Source: Hymenobacter metallicola (GTDB lineage: Bacteria; Bacteroidota; Bacteroidia; Cytophagales; Hymenobacteraceae). Taken from it: a DNA stretch of 64,000 nt. This document shows positions 57,660 through 64,000 of the stretch, in pieces. A model generated the notes under the pieces. That model worked only from the letters and a program-made list of their open reading frames with translations, did not search any database and was not told where the DNA came from. Each line of letters opens with the position of its first letter. Position 1 is the first letter of the stretch. The stretch is from NCBI RefSeq assembly GCF_004745645.1, contig NZ_SRMB01000001.1, forward strand, positions 1,178,001 through 1,242,000. The letters are read 5' to 3'. A program made the translations under genes and the position numbers.

Positions 57660-59024
57660 TCAGACTTGTACGGCGGGCTCCAGGCTTACTTCGTGTTCTT
57701 CGAAGCGGATACCATAGTCGGCCGCCAGCTCATCCAAAATGGGTTCGTACAAGCTGGCCTCGGTCGGAATCACGACGCCGCGCTGGGTAATGAGTCCGGC
57801 CGCCAGGCGGCGCACGGCCATGGCGACGGGCAGGCCCACGGTTTTCGCCATAGCCGTCTGGGTCGCGTCGTCGCCCAATACTACCAACGAAGACTCCCAG
57901 CGGTGGGGCACGCCGGCCAGCTCATACTCCAGCGTGTGCTGCATTACTATCATGTCCTGGTCAGTTGCTTGCAGCCGCCACTTGTCGGTGAGCAGGCGCT
58001 CCAGGAGCTGGGCCGGGGTAGCGTCGGCTAAGCCTACGGGCTGCTCCGTGAAAATACCCAGCCACGTCAGGCGCTGCATTTCGGCCCCGTCGGGGTCCAG
58101 ACCCAGGTAAGCAGCCAGGCGCTCGGGCAGGGAAGCCGAATCGGCCGCAGCGGGCAGGAATGATTCAATGAGGGCAGCCCAGCTCATGTCGGCCGGGTTA
58201 CTCAGGTGCACGGAGTCGTCGGTGAGGCCCAGGCGCACAAAGGCCTGCCAGGCGGCGCAGTAGCCGGCCCGGCGCAGGGTGCCACGCAGCATTGTCGGTA
58301 TATTGTCCAGGCCATACGGGGCGCGGTAGCTCAGCGAATCCCGGTTAGCGTAGCCGTCAAAATCACCGTAGCCGGCCACCGAAATCGGGGTCGTGCGGGC
58401 AAACAGCTGCTGATACGGAATAAAGCGCAGGTGGCCATTTTCCAGGTATTTGGCTGTGCTCTGCCCGGCCAGCACAACGTTGCGCGGATTCCAGGTAAAC
58501 TTATACTTCCACGGATTATCACCTTCCGAATCGGGCGCCAGCAGCCCCCCGCAGTACGAGCGGAAGGCCGTCAGCCGTCCGCCCCGGCGCCGGATATCGG
58601 TCAGGGCCCGCATAGCCGACATATGGTCCAGGCCGGGGTCGAGGCCGCACTCCATCAGAATCAGAATATTTTCGGCCTTAGCCAGCCCATCCAGGGCCCG
58701 GATTTCTTCCGATACGTAGCTGGCCGTTACCATATGCCGCCGGTACTGCACGCAGGCCTTAGCCACGGGTAGGTGAAACAAGGCCGGCAGCATGGAAATA
58801 ACAATATCGGCCTGCTGTACCAGCCCGTGCAGCTGCACTTCCTGCTGGATGTCAAACGTCACGGCCTGGGCATAGGCCGCGTGGGCCGACAGCACCGGGG
58901 CCAAATGGGCCGGGTCGACGTCGGCAATAGTCAGTTGCCAGCCTTCAGCACCCGCGTGGCGCAGCAGATAATGGATAAGCGAAGAAGCCGAGCGGCCGGC
59001 GCCGAGAAGCAGAATTCGAGCCAT
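57660..59024 (-). CDS. Saccharopine dehydrogenase-like protein
   Basis: From the ATG at 59024 the product is 454 residues. ILLLGAGRSASSLIHYLL (residues 3-20) is the Rossmann nucleotide-binding strand and loop, ADIVISMLPALFH lies near 71, ECGLDPGLDHMSAM near 125 and FRSYCGGLLAPDSEGDNPW near 155. This is the saccharopine dehydrogenase (Lys9-like) pattern. Known enzymes interconvert saccharopine with glutamate and aminoadipate semialdehyde in lysine metabolism; a bacterial role in lysine breakdown is plausible. It stands alone. Confidence 0.88.
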   Translation of the reverse strand: MARILLLGAGRSASSLIHYLLRHAGAEGWQLTIADVDPAHLAPVLSAHAAYAQAVTFDIQQEVQLHGLVQQADIVISMLPALFHLPVAKACVQYRRHMVTASYVSEEIRALDGLAKAENILILMECGLDPGLDHMSAMRALTDIRRRGGRLTAFRSYCGGLLAPDSEGDNPWKYKFTWNPRNVVLAGQSTAKYLENGHLRFIPYQQLFARTTPISVAGYGDFDGYANRDSLSYRAPYGLDNIPTMLRGTLRRAGYCAAWQAFVRLGLTDDSVHLSNPADMSWAALIESFLPAAADSASLPERLAAYLGLDPDGAEMQRLTWLGIFTEQPVGLADATPAQLLERLLTDKWRLQATDQDMIVMQHTLEYELAGVPHRWESSLVVLGDDATQTAMAKTVGLPVAMAVRRLAAGLITQRGVVIPTEASLYEPILDELAADYGIRFEEHEVSLEPAVQV

Positions 59025-59271
59025 GGAAGAGCGAGTAATTGGCATTCGGCAGCGGGAATTTTGGGAGCAGCTGCCAAACGGGGTGGGAATCGAGGTCAAT
59101 AATCGGTAAAAAAACCTACTACCGGGGCTAAATATCGTTGGGCTGGCCTTAAACCAGGGAGCTCATGACGCAACAAATGTTATTTGATAAAGGATAATTG
59201 TAGTACATTCACCGCCCCTTACCGCACCGGGGCCGCTATTCGGTACCCGAATCTTGTATTTTTTCCTCCCG

Positions 59272-59772
59272 ATGGCCCACCCGCTCCATCTCACCATCAC
59301 CGTCGAGGTGCTGGCCTCTGAAGCCGAACTATCCGCCGCTGAAGCTGCTACCTGGCAACAGGCCCGCGCCGCTACCGATCAGGCGTACGCCCCCTACTCC
59401 CACTTTCACGTGGGCACCGCCTTATTGCTCGACAACGGACTCATTCACAAAGGCACCAACCAGGAAAACGCGGCCTACCCGTCGGGTTTGTGCGCCGAGC
59501 GAACGGCGCTGTTTGGCCTGGCCGCCTCCCAGCCCGAGCGGCGTATTCTGTGCATGGCCGTGGCCGCCCGCCCCGCCCATGGCGAGTTTGTGGCCGTGAC
59601 TTCCTGCGGAGCCTGCCGCCAGGTGATGACCGAGTACGAAAACCGCCAGGGCACGCCCATTCCCCTGCTGCTGCCCGGCCCCAACAATACCATTTACCGC
59701 TTCCGCTCCCTGGCCGATCTGCTGCCCTTCCAGTTCTCGGCCAGCGACCTGCCTCCGGTGGGGAATTCATGA
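59272..59772 (+). CDS. cdd: Cytidine deaminase
   Basis: The 166-residue protein is a tetrameric-type cytidine deaminase. AYAPYSHFHVGTALL (about residue 42) binds substrate, CAERTALFG (about 74) supplies the catalytic Glu and first zinc Cys, and TSCGACRQVM (about 110) supplies the other two Cys. It deaminates cytidine and deoxycytidine in pyrimidine salvage. The first 25 residues are extra relative to the shortest members. The ATG at 59272 is chosen (MAHPLHL). The AT-rich 170 bp upstream probably hold its promoter. Confidence 0.93.
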   Translation: MAHPLHLTITVEVLASEAELSAAEAATWQQARAATDQAYAPYSHFHVGTALLLDNGLIHKGTNQENAAYPSGLCAERTALFGLAASQPERRILCMAVAARPAHGEFVAVTSCGACRQVMTEYENRQGTPIPLLLPGPNNTIYRFRSLADLLPFQFSASDLPPVGNS

Positions 59773-59866
59773 GACCGTGAGACAGTGCGTTAATGGCCTG
59801 CTTAACGCTGGTGCGCCTCACTAGAACAAGAACTCGCCACTCCACCACTTCCTATTTTTAGCTCGT

Positions 59867-60532
59867 ATGCCGGAATCACAGGAAAGGCACCTCACCGTTA
59901 CCCGCTCGGCCCGCTACTACCAGGCTGGCGAGCTAAACGCGGCTACGCGCCAGGTATGGTTTGTGTGCCACGGCTACGGGCAGCTGGCAGCCTATTTCAT
60001 CCGGCACTTCCACCGCCTCACCCAGGCCGACCCCACAACGGTTGTTATTGCCCCGGAGGGCTTGTCGCGCTTCTATCTGCAAGGCACCAGTGGCCGCATC
60101 GGGGCCACCTGGATGACGCGTGAAGACCGCCTGGCCGAAATCGACGACTACGTTGCCTACCTCAACCAGCTAGCCGGCACCGTCCTGCAAGCCTGTAGCG
60201 CCCAGGTGCAGGTTACGGTGCTGGGCTTTTCGCAGGGCGCGGCTACCGTGAGCCGCTGGTTGGCCCGGGCCCCGTTTCGGCCGGCCCGCCTCGTGCTGTG
60301 GGCCGGGGCCTTTCCTGCCGATATGGAATTTACCGTGGCTACGCGGCTGCTGCATCAGTTTCCGGTTACGCTCGTGTGCGGCGACCAAGACGAGTTCATC
60401 AGCGCCGCCGACTTAGCCCAGCAACAAGCCTTTCTGCAAAGCCTGGGGACCGAGCCGGAAATCATCTGGTTTGCCGGTAAGCACGAACTGAACGGCCCCG
60501 TTTTAGAACGACTGCATCAAGCCCTTATCTAA
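59867..60532 (+). CDS. Alpha/beta hydrolase (carboxylesterase/phospholipase-like)
   Basis: The 221-residue protein has the nucleophile elbow GFSQGAA (Ser about 123), an Asp in VCGDQDEF (about 176) and a His near the end in AGKHELNG (about 207), completing a Ser-Asp-His triad. VCHGYGQLAAYF near residue 34 provides the oxyanion loop region. It fits the small bacterial carboxylesterase/lysophospholipase group. There is no signal peptide. It ends at a terminator hairpin. Substrate unknown. Confidence 0.85.
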   Translation: MPESQERHLTVTRSARYYQAGELNAATRQVWFVCHGYGQLAAYFIRHFHRLTQADPTTVVIAPEGLSRFYLQGTSGRIGATWMTREDRLAEIDDYVAYLNQLAGTVLQACSAQVQVTVLGFSQGAATVSRWLARAPFRPARLVLWAGAFPADMEFTVATRLLHQFPVTLVCGDQDEFISAADLAQQQAFLQSLGTEPEIIWFAGKHELNGPVLERLHQALI

Positions 60533-60536
60533 CAAA

Positions 60537-60570
60537 AGAAGCCTTGCCAACGACTGGAAGGCTTTTTTTG
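60537..60570 (+). terminator. Terminator after the alpha/beta hydrolase gene
   Basis: AGCCTT (60540-60545) pairs with AAGGCT (60558-60563) and is followed by seven T; adjoining bases extend the stem loosely. Confidence 0.7.
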
Positions 60571-60587
60571 TTGGCCGCATCGGGTTG

Positions 60588-61337
60588 TTAGCTGCGGTTG
60601 ATAAGCGTAGCGGCACCTTGCGCCCCGGCAAAGACAGTGATTTCGGCAATGTGCACATTGGCCGGACGGGTTACCATAAATTGAATAACCTCGGCAATGT
60701 CCTCCGGCTTCAGCGGGTCGTAGCCCTGATACACCTTGGCGGCCCGTTCCGTATCACCCTTGAAGCGCACCTGCGAAAATTCCGTCTCCACGGCACCTGG
60801 GTTTACTTCGGCCACGCGGATGTTTAGCGGCAGCAGATCGATGCGCATGGCCTTGGTCAGGGCCGCCACGGCGGCTTTGGAGGCGCAGTACACGTTACCG
60901 TTGGCATACACCTCGTGGCCGGCAATGGAGCCGATATTAATAATATGGCCCTGCCGGCGCTGGGTCATGCCTGGCAGCACGGCGTGGCTCACGTTGAGCA
61001 AGCCTTTCACGTTACTGTCCAGCATGGTGTCCCAATCGGCAGGGTCGCCCTCCTGAATAGGTGCCAACCCGTGGGCTCCACCGGCATTGTTGACCAGCAC
61101 GTCAATCTGCTGAAACTCGGCGGGCAAAGAGGCTACCGCCGCCTCCACGGCCGCCCGGTCGCGCACGTCAAAGGTCAGCAGGTGGGTAGCAGCCGGGGCC
61201 AGTTCCCGGGCTAGTTCTTCCAGCCGCTCCCGGCGGCGGCCGGTGAGAATGAGTTGGAAACCAACCTGGGCCAACGCTGAAGCAGTGGCGCGGCCAATAC
61301 CGGAAGAAGCCCCGGTAACAAAGGCAGTACGGATCAT
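60588..61337 (-). CDS. SDR-family oxidoreductase
   Basis: The 249-residue protein is a classical short-chain dehydrogenase. Cofactor motif TGASSGIGRA (residues 9-18), NNAGG (about 87), catalytic Ser in GSIAG (about 137) and YCASK (Tyr about 150) are present. An Arg-containing loop after the second strand (TGRRRERLEELA) suggests NADP preference. YdfG-like members reduce small hydroxy acids, but the substrate is unassigned. It is transcribed alone on the minus strand. Confidence 0.88.
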   Translation of the reverse strand: MIRTAFVTGASSGIGRATASALAQVGFQLILTGRRRERLEELARELAPAATHLLTFDVRDRAAVEAAVASLPAEFQQIDVLVNNAGGAHGLAPIQEGDPADWDTMLDSNVKGLLNVSHAVLPGMTQRRQGHIINIGSIAGHEVYANGNVYCASKAAVAALTKAMRIDLLPLNIRVAEVNPGAVETEFSQVRFKGDTERAAKVYQGYDPLKPEDIAEVIQFMVTRPANVHIAEITVFAGAQGAATLINRS

Positions 61338-61367
61338 AAAGGAAAGCTCCCCGGCGATAAAGCCGGC

Positions 61368-62171
61368 TTATTCAAAATTCAGATACAGCGTAACGGTGTT
61401 GCTTTTCAGGCTCTGCAGGCTGGTGCTGTAGACATCCTTATTGGGTTGCAACAGATTGTTGAGCCCGTGGGAAAAGCGTAGCTCGGGCCCAAACTTGAAG
61501 AGTGGGTAAAACAAGTCGAGCCCGACGCCATACTCAATAGCAAAGTCGTTGCTGGAAGCCTGCAGACGGTTGCGCAACGGGTCCTTGCGCCGGTTGCCCA
61601 CGTTCACACTCGACCGGACGCCTCCTATCATGTACACCCGGGTGTTGCGCCGCCGCTCCGAGTGAAATTTCACCAACAGGGGCAAATCAATCTGGGTGCC
61701 GCCCACTTCCTGGGTAAAGATGGAGTCGGCGGGCTGGTAACCGTAGGGTTTAAACTCGATGCGCCGCGTCATAAAACTAACGCCCGGAGTGAAGCGCAGA
61801 TTAAAATAATCGGCCAACCGCACGTCGCCGATAAAGCCTACCGACAGGCCCGGGCTCACCAGCGCATTGGCCGAAACACCCCTGCCATTCTGAATGGCCT
61901 GAATGTAGGCCGGCGACTGTTCGAGCTTGTAGCGCGAGAAGTTCGGCGCAATGTAGAAGCCCGGATGAAACCATTTATCATCGTAGCCCGGCAGGTTGTT
62001 CACCGTAATGGATTTCACCTGTCCGCGGCCACCTCGGCTGGCACTCGTCTGGCTTTTTTTCTGGGCAGTTGCCGTACTGGGGGCCAAGCCCAGCAGCAGA
62101 GAGGCCACGGCCAGCGACGCTACTTTTGCGCCGTGTAAATCGAGCTTATACCGAAAGTGAGGGGTTGCCAT
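61368..62171 (-). CDS. porT: PorT, type IX secretion outer-membrane beta-barrel protein
   Basis: The 267-residue protein has a signal peptide ([16 protein letters not shown]) after a short N-terminal extension. The rest is an eight-stranded-type barrel: [20 protein letters not shown] (about residue 75), [56 protein letters not shown], ending in a strand with C-terminal Phe-Glu. Position right after ubiE matches the known ubiE-porT order. PorT is needed for gingipain-type cargo secretion in Porphyromonas (established). The start overlaps the end of ubiE by 52 bp. Confidence 0.87.
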   Translation of the reverse strand: MATPHFRYKLDLHGAKVASLAVASLLLGLAPSTATAQKKSQTSASRGGRGQVKSITVNNLPGYDDKWFHPGFYIAPNFSRYKLEQSPAYIQAIQNGRGVSANALVSPGLSVGFIGDVRLADYFNLRFTPGVSFMTRRIEFKPYGYQPADSIFTQEVGGTQIDLPLLVKFHSERRRNTRVYMIGGVRSSVNVGNRRKDPLRNRLQASSNDFAIEYGVGLDLFYPLFKFGPELRFSHGLNNLLQPNKDVYSTSLQSLKSNTVTLYLNFE

Positions 62172-62845
62172 GAGGGATTTTTAAAACCAACCTGCGTGAG
62201 AATGGCCATGAAATTCTGGCCATCCGGGAAAGCCTGCACCGACTCGGGCAAGTAGGTGTAGGCGGCGCGGTCCTTGGAAATCAGTTTACCAAACACCGGC
62301 AGAATATGCCGGAAATAGAAGTTATAGGCCTGCTTCATCGGAAAGGCGGTGGGCTTGGAAAACTCCAGGATAACCACTTTACCACCCGGGCGCAGCACCC
62401 GCTGCATTTCGGCCAGGCCTTTCTGCAAGTTCTCAAAGTTGCGTACTCCGAAAGAAGCCGTTACGGCGTCGAAGTGATTGTCCGGAAACGGCAGGTTCTC
62501 CGAGTCGCCAAGCTCTAGCTGGATGCGGTTGGCCAGCCCCTTTTCCAGGAGCTTGCGCCGGCCTACCTCCAGCATGCCTTCCGAAATATCCACGCCTGTC
62601 ACCTTGGTTTCCGGCGACAGGCGCAGGCTCTCAATCGCAAAGTCGGCCGTGCCGGTCGCAATGTCCAGAATCCGGGCCGGCCGCAGGTTCTTCAGCTCGT
62701 TCACCGCCTTCCGGCGCCAGTAGATGTCGGTGCCGGCGCTGAGGAAATGGTTCAGAAAATCGTATTTACCAGCAATGCTGTTAAACATCTGGGCTACCTG
62801 CGACTTTTTGCCGGCAGCATCATCTTTGTAGGGAACAACGGTCAT
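62120..62845 (-). CDS. ubiE: Demethylmenaquinone methyltransferase (UbiE/MenG)
   Basis: The 241-residue protein has UbiE/MenG motifs: [20 protein letters not shown] (about residue 29), [14 protein letters not shown] (about 59), [11 protein letters not shown] (AdoMet binding, about 82) and [10 protein letters not shown] (about 129). In a menaquinone-using organism its role is methylation of demethylmenaquinone. The last 50 bp overlap the porT start, so the two genes are one transcript. Confidence 0.93.
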   Translation of the reverse strand: MTVVPYKDDAAGKKSQVAQMFNSIAGKYDFLNHFLSAGTDIYWRRKAVNELKNLRPARILDIATGTADFAIESLRLSPETKVTGVDISEGMLEVGRRKLLEKGLANRIQLELGDSENLPFPDNHFDAVTASFGVRNFENLQKGLAEMQRVLRPGGKVVILEFSKPTAFPMKQAYNFYFRHILPVFGKLISKDRAAYTYLPESVQAFPDGQNFMAILTQVGFKNPSWQPLTFGISSIYTAQK

Positions 62846-62921
62846 ACTTCTAAAACGAAGAACGAAGACTTAAGGGCAGAATTGCCCAAACATAACGCTA
62901 GCTGCGGCATTATGTTGAAAA

Positions 62922-62954
62922 AAAACGGGCCGGGCGAAATGCCCGGCCCGTTTT
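62922..62954. terminator. Terminator after the OmpA-family gene
   Basis: AAAACGGGCCGGGC (62922-62935) pairs perfectly with the stretch 62941-62954 around GAAAT. On the minus strand a run of eight T follows, 20 bp after the stop at 62974. Confidence 0.9.
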
Positions 62955-62973
62955 ACACTGGTCAGAAGACGGC

Positions 62974-64000
62974 TTAGTCGTTGTCCGTCTTCACTTTGGT
63001 CTTTTCGCCGTTGGCGTCTTTGGTCTTGGCATCAATAGCACCGTCCTTGGTCTTCGTTTTCGACTCTTCGCCGGCGGCACCCTTGGTTTTCACCTTCACT
63101 TTATCGTCGTCCTCGTCCACTTTGGTTTTCACCTTGGTGCCATCGGCCATTTTCACCTTGCTTTTGCCAGGGGTCAGCGGCACGCTGGTGCGGGTGCTGC
63201 CCGAAGTGCTGCTGCCCGTTGTGGTGCTACCAGCACCGGATGTACCCGTACCGGCGGCGTTCATCTTGGGCATGGCCTCGCCTTCCTTCAGAATCACGCG
63301 GAACTCGACGCGGCGGTTGAGCTGCATGTTTTCCGGCGAATCGTTGGTGGCGGCAGGCTTCCGCTCGCCGTAGCTAACAGTGGTCAAGCGGGTTTCGGCA
63401 ATACCGTTTTTCTTCAGGTAGTTGTAGGCCGCATCGGCGCGGTTCTGACCCAGTACCATGTTGTACTCGTCGGTGTTGCGCGAGTCGCAGTGGCCTTCAA
63501 TCGAGATGTTCACGCCGGGGTTAGCCTTCAGGATACCGCTGATGTTGTTCAGCTCCTTAATGGACTCGGGCCGCAGCTTGTACTTGTCAGTATCGAAGTA
63601 GATCTTCTTGAAAGCAAACATGCTCGTACCCGTCGTATCGATATACGGCACGTAGAAGTTCTTTTCGATTACCGTCGAGTCGTTGGTCGAAATCGGCACG
63701 GCAAACTCCTGAGTTTCGATGCTCTTGCCATCCTTCGATACGGCTACCTGGTAGGTGCGGCCCGAGAGCACGCTTACCTGGTAGTCGCCGGTTTCGGGCT
63801 TGGTCACGTCGCGGTAGCTCAGCGCCGTTTTGTCGGCCTGGGTGCCCGAGAATACCAGCTCCACGCCGGGGATGATGGTGCTGTCGCGCTGCGAATAGAC
63901 CTTGCCGCGGATGATGGCGTTCTTGATGTAGTTGATGGTGTAGATGTCTTTCTCACCGTAGCCACCGATGCGGTAGCTGGAGAGGTAAGCATAGCTGCCA
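62974..64000 (-). CDS. OmpA-family peptidoglycan-binding protein (5' part beyond window edge)
   Basis: The gene enters from the right edge in frame, so only about 341 C-terminal residues are visible. It reads SSYRIGGYGEKDIYTINYIK at the edge (probably the end of a PD40/WD40-like repeat), then a regulatory-type beta domain (AIIRGKVYSQRDSTIIPGVE), then an OmpA domain (KIYFDTDKYKLRPES, ISIEGHCDSRNTDEYN, LNRRVEFRV). The last 100 residues are a Ser/Thr then Lys/Asp-rich tail of repeats like KVKTKVDEDDDKVKVKTK. The layout resembles the type IX component PorE, but the N-terminal lipobox and TPR part are not visible. It anchors to peptidoglycan through the OmpA domain. Confidence 0.85.
   Translation of the reverse strand, partial: GSYAYLSSYRIGGYGEKDIYTINYIKNAIIRGKVYSQRDSTIIPGVELVFSGTQADKTALSYRDVTKPETGDYQVSVLSGRTYQVAVSKDGKSIETQEFAVPISTNDSTVIEKNFYVPYIDTTGTSMFAFKKIYFDTDKYKLRPESIKELNNISGILKANPGVNISIEGHCDSRNTDEYNMVLGQNRADAAYNYLKKNGIAETRLTTVSYGERKPAATNDSPENMQLNRRVEFRVILKEGEAMPKMNAAGTGTSGAGSTTTGSSTSGSTRTSVPLTPGKSKVKMADGTKVKTKVDEDDDKVKVKTKGAAGEESKTKTKDGAIDAKTKDANGEKTKVKTDND

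Overview
The window looks like a chromosomal segment of a high-GC member of the Bacteroidota, most likely Hymenobacter or a close relative (Cytophagales). The support is: type IX secretion genes (a PorX-type PglZ response regulator, PorT, and the end of an OmpA-family protein); the fused lpxC/fabZ gene inside an lpxD-lpxC/fabZ-lpxA block; several matches to the Bacteroidota promoter element TAnnTTTG; few Shine-Dalgarno sequences; and families common in this phylum (DUF4197, DUF2851, a LuxC-like acyl-CoA reductase, lone TonB plug domains). I saw no rRNA, tRNA, CRISPR array, intact transposase or prophage. The genus is an inference from protein style and base composition.

Layout. 1-2.7 kb (minus): a LytS/LytTR-type two-component operon with a degenerate kinase, an intact kinase and the start of a response regulator. 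2.8-6.7 kb: a secreted EreA/ChaN-like protein, a coding remnant, and an overlapping amidohydrolase/M20 dipeptidase pair. 6.8-14.05 kb (minus): a compact accessory locus of six genes: two related acidic glycine-zipper proteins, a zincin metalloprotease, a 660-residue protein of unknown family, a PLP aminotransferase-fold enzyme and a deaminase-like protein. This is the best candidate for an undescribed system. 14.4-17.1 kb: a HAD phosphatase and small exported proteins. 17.1-24.5 kb: porX, an HD phosphohydrolase and the lipid A block with an ABC ATPase.

24.8-33.7 kb: an Asp-rich protein, two DUF4197 proteins, cinA, a 2-oxoacid dehydrogenase E2, and valS, which carries an in-frame intergenic-type repeat. 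33.9-38.2 kb: a carbon-nitrogen hydrolase next to a PP-loop N-acetyl-sugar amidotransferase, a ferredoxin divergent from an acyl-CoA reductase, and a small unknown gene. 38.4-49.5 kb (mostly minus): nucleoside phosphorylase, trhO, a PglD-like acetyltransferase, membrane proteins, DUF2851, lolA and ftsK. 49.6-57.4 kb: a STAS-like protein, xerD, a lipoprotein, aroQ, a SerC-like aminotransferase, marC, rnhA, an acyltransferase, a lipoprotein and a TrmN6-like methyltransferase. 57.4-64 kb: a frameshifted remnant, a saccharopine dehydrogenase-like gene, cdd, an esterase, an SDR, porT-ubiE and an OmpA-family gene cut by the window edge.

A recurring theme is intergenic inverted repeats: paired arms lie just after one stop codon and just before the next start codon. 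The arm sequences differ from gap to gap but the layout is the same. Two are MITE-like elements, and one similar sequence sits inside valS. Start codons were set from conserved N-termini, signal peptides and gene spacing, so several are judgement calls.
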